From the NCBI RefSeq assembly GCF_001544455.2, contig NZ_FCOC02000002.1:124001-188000 (forward strand): a stretch of DNA of 64,000 nucleotides. The letters are read 5' to 3'. Position numbers and translations under genes: made by a program. The notes under the pieces were generated by a model. That model made no database searches and had not been told where the DNA came from. It saw nothing but the letters and a program-made list of their open reading frames with translations. Below, piece after piece: positions 29,005 through 37,483 of this stretch. Position 1 is the stretch's first letter, and every line of letters starts with the position of its first letter. The stretch is from Caballeronia sordidicola. Its GTDB lineage: Bacteria > Pseudomonadota > Gammaproteobacteria > Burkholderiales > Burkholderiaceae.

Positions 29005-29670
29005 GAATCTCTCTCGTGAAACGTACAGCATGACGCGCCTTGGCCGCGCTCGCGGGCGCTCGCACAGAAGTGCCAGCTGGCGGCGCTCAACGCGCGATAA
29101 GGCTCGAACCGCCGCCGCGCCCGCTGCGAGCAGGCTGGCATTGCCAGCGACACAACACGTCAAATCTGGCGTTTCCAGCAACGGCGTTTCTTGCCCCGGA
29201 TTGTTTTTATGGACATCTTTCGCGTCATCTCAGCCGACGAAGATCAGGCTTCCATCCACCGGATCAACGACACTTTAATTGACGCTTTTTGATCAATTTC
29301 TACGATGACTTGTATGCAGATTCTGCATAGGATTTGTCGAAGTAACCGTTAAATCAGCGAGCCCATTATATAACCAAAATAATACCAGTCAATTTACGAA
29401 ATCATTTTTTCAGAGTTCGTTAAACTTGTTAATTATCAATAGGTTAAATAAAAAATTTTGTTGTTTCATGTTTGGATTTGCACTAGTACTAACCCTTGGA
29501 TACAGCCCACTTTAATGCAGTTGGTCTACACACTATAGTCGTCCGAACGTCTATGCAAGTTGCCGTATCACGCAAGGATCGCACGGCCATCCTATTTTTC
29601 GGCACAATGATTCCGATCGAATCGCCGGGGAAATCGGCGCGACGCGTGAATACATGGAACGAGGCAAAAA
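29005..29670. other. Long AT-rich control region between nagA and MarR-GNAT gene
   Basis: 666 bases with divergent flanking genes and no convincing ORF. The part next to nagA (29005-29270) is GC-rich. 29280-29500 is strongly AT-rich and holds a perfect 17-bp palindrome. The promoters of both flanking units must lie here, but I could not fix a -35/-10 pair. No nag regulator gene is encoded in it. Confidence 0.5.
29313..29329. promoter_or_regulatory. Perfect 17-bp palindrome, candidate nag operator
   Basis: TATGCAGA-T-TCTGCATA, two 8-bp arms about a single central base, 309 bases upstream of the nagA start and 341 upstream of the MarR-GNAT start. The symmetry is typical of a dimeric repressor operator; the regulator is unknown. 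Confidence 0.5.
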
Positions 29671-30573
29671 ATGCGGAGAGACTCAAGCGAGGGTCTGAGG
29701 GATGCGGTGCGCCGCTTTCAATGGTTTTATACACAACACGTCTGGGCGCCACACGAACTCGTGGAGCAAAGTGCGTTGTCGCCGACTGAGTGGCGCGTGC
29801 TTTTCGCGGTCATGCACGCGGGTACGACGATCGCGGCCGAGCTATCGCGCACGCTTCAGATCAACACGGGCTATCTCAGCCGGATGCTCAACGAGTTCGA
29901 ACGCAGCGGGTTGATCCGGAGAACGCCATTTGCCGGCGATGCACGCAGCCACCGCGTTTCGCTAACCCTTGCGGGCGAAAGCGCGCTCGCGGCAACCAGC
30001 ACCCGCATGCGCAACAATGTGTCGATGGCTCTCGAATCCATGACGCCGGACGAGAGTTCGAAACTGGTGGCATCGATGGAAGTCGTCGAAAAATTGCTCA
30101 CCCTGCCGCTCGAGACGCCGTGCGTTCGGCTACGCGGTCCCCGCCCGGGTGATTTTGGCTGGATCGTCGAACGCGAAGCCGAGTTCGCGACCGGCGGCCC
30201 GGCTGCGAAGCAGGCTCGTGAGATGCGCGCCGCGAAGGTCGTCGCGGATTTCCTGACGGCGCCCGATCCCACGCGCAATGCGTGCTGGATTGCGGAAAAA
30301 GAGGGTGTAAGCGTGGGCGCGGCTTTGCTGATCTGCGCGCCTGCGTCAGCCGATGCACGGATTGCGATCGTGTTCGTCGACGCCGATGCAGAACGCAAAG
30401 GCATCGGCCACCGGTTACTCGAAGCGTGCGAGGAGTTCGCTATCGAAGCAGGCTATGAGCGGCTCGGCTGCGTGCCCGATCTTCAGCACGAACTGGTTGA
30501 GCCGCTGCTTCGCGGTTGCGGATTTCAAGAGCGGAATGAAACGGACGCGGTGTTGCAGAAATACCTGAAATAG
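29671..30573 (+). CDS. MarR-GNAT fusion regulator/acetyltransferase
   Basis: 300-aa fusion. Residues 1 to about 145 form a MarR winged helix (SPTEWRVLFAVMHAG, NTGYLSRMLNEFERSGLIRR, then DARSHRVSLTLAG wing). Residues 150-300 form a GNAT acetyltransferase with the acetyl-CoA loop region VDADAERKGIGHRLLEACEEFA. The MarR half probably senses or binds DNA; the GNAT half would acetylate a small molecule or protein, target unknown. GAGG six bases upstream supports the ATG. Divergent from the nag operon, so it could share or regulate that control region (inference). Confidence 0.85.
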   Translation: MRRDSSEGLRDAVRRFQWFYTQHVWAPHELVEQSALSPTEWRVLFAVMHAGTTIAAELSRTLQINTGYLSRMLNEFERSGLIRRTPFAGDARSHRVSLTLAGESALAATSTRMRNNVSMALESMTPDESSKLVASMEVVEKLLTLPLETPCVRLRGPRPGDFGWIVEREAEFATGGPAAKQAREMRAAKVVADFLTAPDPTRNACWIAEKEGVSVGAALLICAPASADARIAIVFVDADAERKGIGHRLLEACEEFAIEAGYERLGCVPDLQHELVEPLLRGCGFQERNETDAVLQKYLK

Positions 30574-30591
30574 CCGGCGTTAAATGCAAAA

Positions 30592-30621
30592 AGCCCGTTT
30601 CAACTTTCGTTGTAACGGGCT
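30592..30621. terminator. Terminator between MarR-GNAT gene and Sco gene
   Basis: AGCCCGTT-t-CAAC-tttc-GTTG-t-AACGGGCT: a 12-bp stem with one T-T mismatch. On the minus strand it is followed by TTTTT, so it ends the Sco operon; on the plus strand the tail is only CTCCATTTTT. Confidence 0.85.
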
Positions 30622-30655
30622 CTCCATTTTTCGCGCAAACGCGGCACGCCAGGTC

Positions 30656-31255
30656 TTAATCCAGCAACAGCTTCAAGTCATGAACCCAGATATCGACGCC
30701 CTGCCCGTCGCGAGCGAATAACCTCAAGCGTCCTTGCGGGTCGAATACGTAGCTTGCGGCCGTATGGTCCATTGTGTATTCGCCGGCCGTCTTGCCCGGA
30801 ACCTGCGCGTAATACACGCGGAAGTCCTTCGTGATTTTCACGAGTTGAGCGTTATCCGCAGGCCGCAGGCCAATGAACGATGGGTTGAACGCCGATACAT
30901 ATTCGCTCAGCAGCGGCGCGGTATCGCGGGTTGGATCGACGGTGACCATCAGCACTTGAACGCGCTTGGCGTCGTCGCCGAGTTTCTGGAGCGCCTGCGA
31001 CAACTCCGCCATGGTGGTCGGACATACGTCGGGGCAATGCGTATAACCGAAGAACAAGACCACAGCTTTGCCCTTGAAGTCGGCCATCGTACGGGTCTTG
31101 CCACCGGTATCGGGCAATGAGAAGTCGCTGCCGAACTGCGTGTTGCCGGTAATGTCGAGATTCGTGAACGCCGGCTTGCTGTCGCACGCGGCGAGCAATG
31201 CCGCAACCAGCGCGAATCCCATCCATGCAACGATCCCGCGAACTGAAAACTTCAT
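30656..31255 (-). CDS. SCO1/SenC family copper chaperone
   Basis: 199-aa membrane-anchored thioredoxin-fold protein that delivers copper to the CuA site of cytochrome c oxidase. Lipobox ALLAAC (about residue 24), copper/redox motif HCPDVCPTT and the distal His in [11 protein letters not shown] are present. Its ATG overlaps the ctaB stop (ATGA). Last gene of the biogenesis operon, before a terminator. Confidence 0.94.
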   Translation of the reverse strand: MKFSVRGIVAWMGFALVAALLAACDSKPAFTNLDITGNTQFGSDFSLPDTGGKTRTMADFKGKAVVLFFGYTHCPDVCPTTMAELSQALQKLGDDAKRVQVLMVTVDPTRDTAPLLSEYVSAFNPSFIGLRPADNAQLVKITKDFRVYYAQVPGKTAGEYTMDHTAASYVFDPQGRLRLFARDGQGVDIWVHDLKLLLD

Positions 31256-32157
31256 ACGCCAATCACCGTGCGCACGTAATGATCCACGAGCAATGCGCCA
31301 AACAGCAGCGACAAATACACGATGGAGAACCGGAAGGTCTTGCGCGCAAGGGCATCGGAATAATCACGATAAATCTTCCACGCGTACCCGAGGAACATGC
31401 CGCCGAGCACAACGGCGGACGCAAGGTACAGCACGCCGTTCATGCCCGAGATGAACGGCATCATGGTCACGGCGAACAAGATGATGGAGTACAGGAAGAT
31501 ATGCAGCCGCGTGTACTTCTCGCCATGCGTATTGGGCAGCATGGGCAAGCCCGCGTTCTCGTAGTCCTTCCTTCTGTAAAGCGCTAGCGCCCAGAAATGC
31601 GGCGGCGTCCACACGAAGATGATCAGCACGAGAATCCACGCGTCGCCGGGGACATGTCCTGTCACCGCCGCCCAGCCAAGCGCCGGCGGCATGGCGCCGG
31701 ACGCGCCGCCGATCACGATGTTCTGCGGTGTCGCCGGCTTGAGCAGGCACGTATAGATCACGGCGTAGCCAACAAACGTGGCGATGGTCAGCCACATGGT
31801 GAGCGCGTTCGTGAATGTGTAAAGCGTCCACATGCCCGCGCCGCCAAGCACCGCCGAGAACAGCAGGATCTGCGCGGGCGTGATCTCGCCGCGCGCGGAC
31901 GGACGCCATGCGGTGCGGCGCATCATGGCATCGATTTTTTGTTCCATCAGGCAGTTGATCGCGAACGCGGCGCCCGCCAGCAACCAGATACCGACCGTTC
32001 CGCCAACCAGCACGGTCCAGGGCACCATGCCGGGAGTCGACAGGAACATGCCGATCACCGCGCAGAAAACCGCGAGTTGCGTCACGCGCGGCTTGGTCAG
32101 CGCCATGTATTGCGAGAGGCGGTTACCGGAGGGGGAAATCAGTGTCGTGCTGTCCAT
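31252..32157 (-). CDS. ctaB: Protoheme IX farnesyltransferase (heme O synthase)
   Basis: 301-aa UbiA-family integral membrane prenyltransferase that converts heme b to heme O. Around residue 80 it shows the Asp-containing prenyl site region [19 protein letters not shown], and later [21 protein letters not shown]; about nine helices. Heme O is needed by the bo3 quinol oxidase and as the precursor of heme A. Since cyoABCD in this window lacks cyoE, this gene probably serves both oxidases (inference). Confidence 0.95.
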   Translation of the reverse strand: MDSTTLISPSGNRLSQYMALTKPRVTQLAVFCAVIGMFLSTPGMVPWTVLVGGTVGIWLLAGAAFAINCLMEQKIDAMMRRTAWRPSARGEITPAQILLFSAVLGGAGMWTLYTFTNALTMWLTIATFVGYAVIYTCLLKPATPQNIVIGGASGAMPPALGWAAVTGHVPGDAWILVLIIFVWTPPHFWALALYRRKDYENAGLPMLPNTHGEKYTRLHIFLYSIILFAVTMMPFISGMNGVLYLASAVVLGGMFLGYAWKIYRDYSDALARKTFRFSIVYLSLLFGALLVDHYVRTVIGV

Positions 32158-32163
32158 AGGAAC

Positions 32164-33315
32164 TCACGGAGCTTGGCGCGGGAGTGGTGCGGCGTCCCGT
32201 GGGGTGACGGCAGACGATCCCACGGCGAGACTAAGAGCGTGGCCGTGACGGCTGGAAGAGATTCGAAAGTTTATCATAACGAGCAGTAGCAACAGGATGG
32301 CGGCGCCGCCGTTGTGCGCCACGGCGACAGGCAGCGGCCATTGCAGCACGATGTTCGACAACCCCGTCAGAAACTGCACGACGATCACGATCATTACGCC
32401 GTTCGCGGGTCTTCTCAATGACTCAAATCGACGCAGTTTCGCCGCGAGCCACAGCAGATAAAGCACGACCACCACCGCAAACGTTCGATGCGTCCAGTGA
32501 ATCGCGACCAGCGCATCCTGCGAAATGACATCGCCGTCACCGGTCATGCCGAGCGCGCGCCACAGGTGAAAGCCGTGCTCGAAGTTCATCGGCGGGATCC
32601 AGGCGCCGTTGCACAGCGGGAAGTCGGTGCAGGCGAGCACCGCGTAGTTGGTGCTGACCCAGCCGCCCAGCGCGATCTGCACAATGAGCAACAACAGACC
32701 CACGAGCGCCGCTGGCAGCCAGTGCGCGGCTCTTGGGTCGATAGCGGGAATCGGCGTCTGGCGCGCCGCCAGCCAGCCAAGCGCACCCAGCAACGCGAGA
32801 CCGAGCAGCAAATGGATCGTCACGATCACCGGCTGCAGTTTCATGGTGACCGTCCACGCGCCGAACGCGCCCTGAACCACGATCAGCAGCAAGATGGACG
32901 TGGGCCACCACGGCGAGACATGCGACGCACGCCGCTTCAGACGCGCCGTCCACGCAATGATCACCTGCGCGATGATCAACACGCCGATCGCCATTGCGAA
33001 GTAGCGGTGGATCATTTCAATCCACGCCTTGCCGATACTGACCGGCCCCGTGGGCATGGCCTGATGCGCGGCCGTGATTGCTGCATGCGCAATAAACGGC
33101 GACGACGTCCCATAGCATCCGGGCCAGTCGGGACAGCCGAGACCCGAATCCGTGAGCCGCGTGAATCCGCCGAACATCACGAGGTCGAGCGTCAGGAAAG
33201 TCGTCAGCCAGACCAGCTTGCGGAATTTGTTGTCGTCCGCTTTCACCCACACGTACGACAGCGGCAGCAATGCAATGCAGATGCCGATCAAGCCAAGTTG
33301 TAAAACGTAAGTCAT
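32164..33315 (-). CDS. ctaA: Heme A synthase
   Basis: 383-aa COX15/CtaA family protein with about eight helices that oxidises heme O to heme A. The heme-ligand histidines (WIEMIHRYFAM, IHWTHRTFAV) and two periplasmic cysteine pairs (CPDWPGCYG and CTDFPLCNG) are present. Six bases separate it from ctaB. The presence of heme A synthase fits the aa3 oxidase genes that follow. Confidence 0.95.
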   Translation of the reverse strand: MTYVLQLGLIGICIALLPLSYVWVKADDNKFRKLVWLTTFLTLDLVMFGGFTRLTDSGLGCPDWPGCYGTSSPFIAHAAITAAHQAMPTGPVSIGKAWIEMIHRYFAMAIGVLIIAQVIIAWTARLKRRASHVSPWWPTSILLLIVVQGAFGAWTVTMKLQPVIVTIHLLLGLALLGALGWLAARQTPIPAIDPRAAHWLPAALVGLLLLIVQIALGGWVSTNYAVLACTDFPLCNGAWIPPMNFEHGFHLWRALGMTGDGDVISQDALVAIHWTHRTFAVVVVLYLLWLAAKLRRFESLRRPANGVMIVIVVQFLTGLSNIVLQWPLPVAVAHNGGAAILLLLLVMINFRISSSRHGHALSLAVGSSAVTPRDAAPLPRQAP

Positions 33316-33361
33316 GCCTGCAGGGTCCTCAACACGTCATCGCCTTCATTGCCGTTTCCGT

Positions 33362-34018
33362 TCAGCCAATCCGCGACCACTTCAGCAGCTTCGCCAAGTC
33401 CGCCTTGATCTTTTCGGGCTGCGGATCCTTCGGGAAACGCATCATGAGATTACCGTTTGGATCGACGAGGAAAATGTGATCGGTGAGTTTCGAATCCGCG
33501 CCAGCCGGCAACCACGCAGCGACGGCTTTCGGATCGGCGATAAGCATGCGCATGTCCGGCTGCGGGTACGCAGTCTGGATGACGGATGAAACCGGTTTGT
33601 TATCGGTGCGCAGCCAGACGTTGACCACCCGCTCGCGCTCGGCCGATTGCAGCACGCGAACCTGCCGCATGAAGAACAGGCGCGTCACGCACTTCTCGTC
33701 GCAATCGCCGCTGTTGACCGTGACCATCAGCCACTTGCCGCGCAAGGCGGAGAGCGGCATCGGCTTGCCTTGTTCATCGGTGACGACGAGTTGTTCCGGA
33801 ATCGGCCGCTGAGGTTCGATCAGCGCGCCGTAGCTCGTCGTGCCGCCCGTTGGCTTGATCACGTAATACATGAAATACGATGCAAGCACGGGCGCCGCGC
33901 ACACGAACGCGAGCAGCACAAGCATCCAGCGGCCCTTGTTCCACGAACCGGGCGCGCGTTCCTGCTGCTGAGCCCGCGCCTTGTTGACGGCGGACGGCGA
34001 AGGACGGGGAGTTTGCAT
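33362..34018 (-). CDS. SCO-like membrane protein of oxidase biogenesis cluster
   Basis: About 218 aa with one N-terminal membrane helix (WMLVLLAFVCAAPVLASYFMYY) and a periplasmic thioredoxin-like domain containing NSGDCDEKCVTRLF, a C-x3-C motif at the position of the SCO copper site, and KLTDHIFLVDPNGNLMMRFP resembling the SCO C-terminal half. It lies between ctaA and the Surf1 gene, a conserved slot in beta-proteobacteria, so a role in copper or thiol chemistry of oxidase assembly is likely but unproven. The start is ambiguous: ATG 34018 is taken, but a TTG at 34024 has GAGG at better spacing. Confidence 0.75.
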   Translation of the reverse strand: MQTPRPSPSAVNKARAQQQERAPGSWNKGRWMLVLLAFVCAAPVLASYFMYYVIKPTGGTTSYGALIEPQRPIPEQLVVTDEQGKPMPLSALRGKWLMVTVNSGDCDEKCVTRLFFMRQVRVLQSAERERVVNVWLRTDNKPVSSVIQTAYPQPDMRMLIADPKAVAAWLPAGADSKLTDHIFLVDPNGNLMMRFPKDPQPEKIKADLAKLLKWSRIG

Positions 34019-34072
34019 GGACAAAATGTTGCCTCTATTCGTTTAGGAGCGCCGGTCGGTTCGCTCAGTACT

Positions 34073-34816
34073 TTATGCGTTGCTGTCGAGCGTGCGCGCC
34101 GCGCCGTCTTTCGACTCGTCTTTTTTCGCCGCACGACGCGCGGCGTATAGCCCAAAGCCGAGCGCAGCCGCCGCCATGCCCCACCACTGGAGCATGTAGC
34201 CGTAGTTCGTATCGACACCGGTTGTGGGCGCCGGCCAGCCCCGCACCAGTTTGTCGCCGGTGTCATTCATTTGCTGGATCACGAACGGCTGCAGCGGCAA
34301 ACCAGTTTCGGCAGCGTAGGCGGCTACATTCAGATTTTGTCGAATCTTCAATTTCGCCGCCGAGCCGCCCTGCCCAAGCTCAAAAGCCTGCGATGCATTC
34401 GCGCGCGCAATCCCTTCGATTTCCACTTCACCGCCCGGCGTGGCGTACGGTTCAATGCCCGTACGATCCGAGATGTTTCGCGGCAGCCAGCCCCGATTAA
34501 CCAGCACCACGCCGCCGTCATCGAGCTTGAGCGGCATCACGACATAGAAACCCGGCTGATCGTTATACGGCCGGTTATCCAGATAGACAACCTGATCGGG
34601 CATGAACGTGCCACGCGCCGTCACCCGATGGAATTCGATATCTTTCAGCGCCATCGGCACAGCGCCCAGCCGTCGCGCGGGCGCATTCTCGAACGCGACA
34701 ATCCGCGCGTTGAGCTGCTCTTTCTGATGCGCGCGGTCGCGTTGCCAAAAGCCAAGGCGTATTGTCACCGCCATGACGATCAGGATGATCAACGCTGGCC
34801 AGAAACGGATCTTCAT
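34073..34816 (-). CDS. SURF1 family oxidase assembly protein
   Basis: 247-aa protein with two terminal membrane helices (PALIILIVMAVTIRLGFWQ at the start; GYMLQWWGMAAAALGFGLYA at the end) around a periplasmic domain. LGFWQRDRAHQKEQL, PGFYVVMPL, VLVNRGWLPRN and NYGYMLQWW match the SURF1 signature. It helps insert heme A into subunit I. Confidence 0.94.
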   Translation of the reverse strand: MKIRFWPALIILIVMAVTIRLGFWQRDRAHQKEQLNARIVAFENAPARRLGAVPMALKDIEFHRVTARGTFMPDQVVYLDNRPYNDQPGFYVVMPLKLDDGGVVLVNRGWLPRNISDRTGIEPYATPGGEVEIEGIARANASQAFELGQGGSAAKLKIRQNLNVAAYAAETGLPLQPFVIQQMNDTGDKLVRGWPAPTTGVDTNYGYMLQWWGMAAAALGFGLYAARRAAKKDESKDGAARTLDSNA

Positions 34817-34945
34817 AGAGCGCCTGCTGTTTTTCCGGATAGAGCGGCTTTCGCGACCGCAGCGAAACTTTCAGCATGCACGCGGCACATTACCTGCAGT
34901 GCGATAATTACAGGATTGAACTTCTTAGGCCAACTGGCTGTTTTC

Positions 34946-35155
34946 ATGCACATATTCGTTGCCATTGCATTCATTCTCATCATCGCGAGCCTGGGTTCGG
35001 CGCTGTACTTCATGATGACCGACAAGGGCAAGAGCAAGCGCATGGTGTGGTCACTTGCCATGCGTGTCGGGCTGTCGATCTCGCTGTTTCTGTTCATCCT
35101 GTTCGCGCACTGGATGGGATGGATCCAGTCCACCGGTATCCCGCTCGGCCGCTGA
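34946..35155 (+). CDS. Twin transmembrane protein (DUF2909)
   Basis: 69-aa protein made of two membrane helices (IFVAIAFILIIASLGSALYFM and MRVGLSISLFLFILFAHWM) joined by a basic turn (DKGKSKR), the DUF2909 layout. Function unknown. It is conserved beside cytochrome oxidase clusters in beta-proteobacteria; here it runs opposite to the surrounding oxidase genes. Confidence 0.8.
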   Translation: MHIFVAIAFILIIASLGSALYFMMTDKGKSKRMVWSLAMRVGLSISLFLFILFAHWMGWIQSTGIPLGR

Positions 35156-35330
35156 TCCTGCTCGAAACATGCGCGGTTCGTCCGGGCTCGCGCCAGCTTG
35201 AATCAGCATTCACGCTTGACGTTCGCGGATTGTCACCGAATACGCACTCGCCAGCGCGCCCAGTCCTGCGGCAAAACGGCGCATCGCAAGCTGCCTGCTC
35301 AACTTCGCCAATCAGCAATTAAATGCAAAA

Positions 35331-35357
35331 CGCCGCCCGAATCATGTCGAGGCGGCG
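35331..35357 (-). terminator. Terminator of the aa3 oxidase operon
   Basis: CGCCGCC/GGCGGCG stem of 7 bp with a 13-base loop; read on the minus strand it is followed by TTTT, about 80 bases after the subunit III stop. Confidence 0.65.
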
Positions 35358-35438
35358 CTTTGCAAAGCATCTTTTCTGTCGACTTCAAAACTACCTGAAA
35401 GGACGGCGCCAACGGGCGCGGTCCTTCATTACGAGCGC

Positions 35439-36296
35439 TTACAGCCAGTACACAACTACGTACAGTCCAAGCCAAACCACGTCCACGAAGTGCCAATACC
35501 ACGCGGCGCCCTCGAACGCGAAGTGATGCTCCGCCGTGAAGTGTCCGCGAATCACACGCACCAGGACGACGGTGAGCATGGTGCCGCCGAGGAACACGTG
35601 AAAGCCATGGAAGCCGGTCAGCAAAAAGAAGGTCGAGCCATACACGCCCGAAGCCAGCGTCAGATTCAGTTCGTTGTACGCGTGGAAGTATTCGTATCCC
35701 TGGCAGCACAGGAAAAGCAGGCCCAGGCCAACGGTCGCAGCAAGCCAGATGATGGTTTTCCTACGATGATTCTCGCGCAGCGCATGGTGAGCAACGGTGA
35801 GCGTTGCGCCCGAACTCAGCAGCAACGCGGTGTTGATCGTCGGCAACGGCCACGGCGTCATGGACCGGAAGTGGGAAATCAGCGCAGCCGGACCGTTGTT
35901 CGGCCACACGGCGGTAAAGTCCGGCCAGATCAGCTTGTAATCCAGGCTGCCGAGTTCATGCAGCGCGATCTGCCGCGCGTAGAACAGCGCGCCGAAAAAT
36001 GCGCCGAAGAACATGACTTCGGAGAAGATGAACCAGCTCATGCTCCACCGGTACGACAGGTCGACGTTCTTGCCGTACATCCCGCCTTCGGATTCCCCGA
36101 TGGAATCGCCGAACCAATGCCACAGCGTGTACAACAGCCAAAGCAGGCCGACAACAAACGTGATCGGCGCCCACGGTTCACCATTGACCCACGATGCCAG
36201 CGAAGCCATGGAGACCAGAAGACCGGTCGCGGCCATGATTGGATGCTTCGACGGATGCGGGACGAAATAGTACGGGCTTTCGTTTTGACCGCTCAT
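35439..36296 (-). CDS. ctaE: Cytochrome c oxidase subunit III
   Basis: 285-aa seven-helix subunit. Typical features include YFVPHPSKHPIM at the N-terminus, SWFIFSEVMFFGAFFGALFYAR, and LTGFHGFHVFLGG with the conserved HGxHV. The membrane protein supports proton pumping and phospholipid binding of the aa3 oxidase. Distal gene of the operon that begins near DUF2244/ctaC. Confidence 0.95.
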   Translation of the reverse strand: MSGQNESPYYFVPHPSKHPIMAATGLLVSMASLASWVNGEPWAPITFVVGLLWLLYTLWHWFGDSIGESEGGMYGKNVDLSYRWSMSWFIFSEVMFFGAFFGALFYARQIALHELGSLDYKLIWPDFTAVWPNNGPAALISHFRSMTPWPLPTINTALLLSSGATLTVAHHALRENHRRKTIIWLAATVGLGLLFLCCQGYEYFHAYNELNLTLASGVYGSTFFLLTGFHGFHVFLGGTMLTVVLVRVIRGHFTAEHHFAFEGAAWYWHFVDVVWLGLYVVVYWL

Positions 36297-36371
36297 TATT
36301 GATTCTCCACTTCGATCCAGTTGCTTGATTTTTTCTGCCGTGGGTATCGCGAGAACGCGATTCCATCGAAT

Positions 36372-36581
36372 TTATCCCACTACTGCCCGCACCACCACCA
36401 GCAACACGACGATAAACAGCGCCGCTCCAATGACGCCCGCCGCAATCAGATGCAACGGATTCAAAGACGCATCGCTTTCCAGATCGCGACGGCGGCGTAC
36501 GCCGAAGAACGACCAGAAAACCGCCTTCAGCAACCGGAGAAAACTGCTCTTCGGAACGGGCTTCTGTGTTTCCACCATCAT
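36372..36581 (-). CDS. DUF2970 small membrane protein
   Basis: 69-aa protein with an amphipathic N-terminus (SSFLRLLKAVFWSFFGVRRRRDLE) and one C-terminal transmembrane helix (LIAAGVIGAALFIVVLLVVVRAVV), the DUF2970 pattern. It sits between cox11 and subunit III, a conserved position; function unknown but presumably linked to oxidase assembly. Confidence 0.82.
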   Translation of the reverse strand: MMVETQKPVPKSSFLRLLKAVFWSFFGVRRRRDLESDASLNPLHLIAAGVIGAALFIVVLLVVVRAVVG

Positions 36582-36656
36582 GCTTCTCCGCCGCCGTATG
36601 CGGCTTTACGCGGCCGGGTGAACTGCGCCCGCGTATGTTGCCGCCATGCGGCCTTG

Positions 36657-37229
36657 TTAAATGCCGCTTCGTGACACCGACGCAGGCGTGTTCAATTCAA
36701 AAAACGTGTAAGACAACGTGATGGTCTTCACGTCCTTCGGCAACTTCGGGTCCACCACGAACACCACGGGCATGCGCCGCGTCTCGTTGGGCTTCAACGT
36801 TTGCTGCGTAAAACAAAAGCACTCGATCTTCTTGAAGTACTCGGTGGCCTGCATGGGCGCGTAGCTTGGAATGGCTTGCGCCTGAACCGTGCGCGCCTGC
36901 TGGTTGGTCACCTCGTACATCACCGTCATGACTTCGCCCGGATGCACGTCCAGCGTGTTCTGCTCCGGCTTGAACTGCAGCGGACCGCGCGCGTTGGCAT
37001 CGAATTCGATGGCGATCTTGCGGCTCGTGTCCACCTGCGTGTTCTTCGCTTCCCGTGCGCCAACGTCGCGCTGCACAAGGTTGTTGATGCCGGTAATGGA
37101 ACAGATCGCGCGATACATTGGCACGAGCGCGAAACCGAATCCGAACATGGCGGCGGCCACGACGATCAGCTTGAACATCATCGTGCGATTAAACGCGCGG
37201 TCTTCCTTTACCTCTTGAGGCGTCGACAC
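36657..37229 (-). CDS. ctaG: Cytochrome c oxidase assembly protein Cox11/CtaG
   Basis: 190-aa copper chaperone for the CuB centre of subunit I: one N-terminal membrane helix (LIVVAAAMFGFGFALVPMY) followed by an immunoglobulin-like periplasmic domain with the copper-binding motif ECFCFTQQ. GTG start; GGAAG lies about six bases upstream, next to the stop of the 46-aa small protein gene, so the two are probably co-translated. Confidence 0.94.
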   Translation of the reverse strand: MSTPQEVKEDRAFNRTMMFKLIVVAAAMFGFGFALVPMYRAICSITGINNLVQRDVGAREAKNTQVDTSRKIAIEFDANARGPLQFKPEQNTLDVHPGEVMTVMYEVTNQQARTVQAQAIPSYAPMQATEYFKKIECFCFTQQTLKPNETRRMPVVFVVDPKLPKDVKTITLSYTFFELNTPASVSRSGI

Positions 37230-37237
37230 GTTGCTTC

Positions 37238-37378
37238 CTAGCCCCTCGAACGCACGTACTGATCGACAACAACAGCCAGGAAAAATACCGCGGCGACCGC
37301 CAGCAGGATCAATCCGAGCCGCTTGTTGCCCGCGCGAACTTCCGCCGGCGTGCGTTGCTTCTGTGAATTACGGGTCAT
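37238..37378 (-). CDS. Cytochrome oxidase small assembly protein (46 aa)
   Basis: A 46-residue ORF between ctaD and cox11, beginning MTRNSQKQRTPAEVRAGNKR, with one transmembrane helix (LGLILLAVAAVFFLAVVVD) and ending QYVRSRG. The basic N-terminal segment plus single helix and the position match the small assembly protein annotated in Burkholderiaceae cox operons. Its TAG lies eight bases before the cox11 GTG. Confidence 0.8.
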   Translation of the reverse strand: MTRNSQKQRTPAEVRAGNKRLGLILLAVAAVFFLAVVVDQYVRSRG

Positions 37379-37483
37379 CCGATCAGGCTTTATTCCGCTA
37401 GTCATGCATTTCGCTGTCGTGGTGCCGCTGAATGCTGCATGGCGCGGCGTCCCGCTGTTTCACGGAACGCGCCGCCATAAACC

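Noticed and set aside
29522..29531. TGGTCTACAC, like a half of a GntR/DasR-type amino-sugar operator
   Set aside because: Only one half-site is present and the other arm does not match, so it cannot be told from chance.
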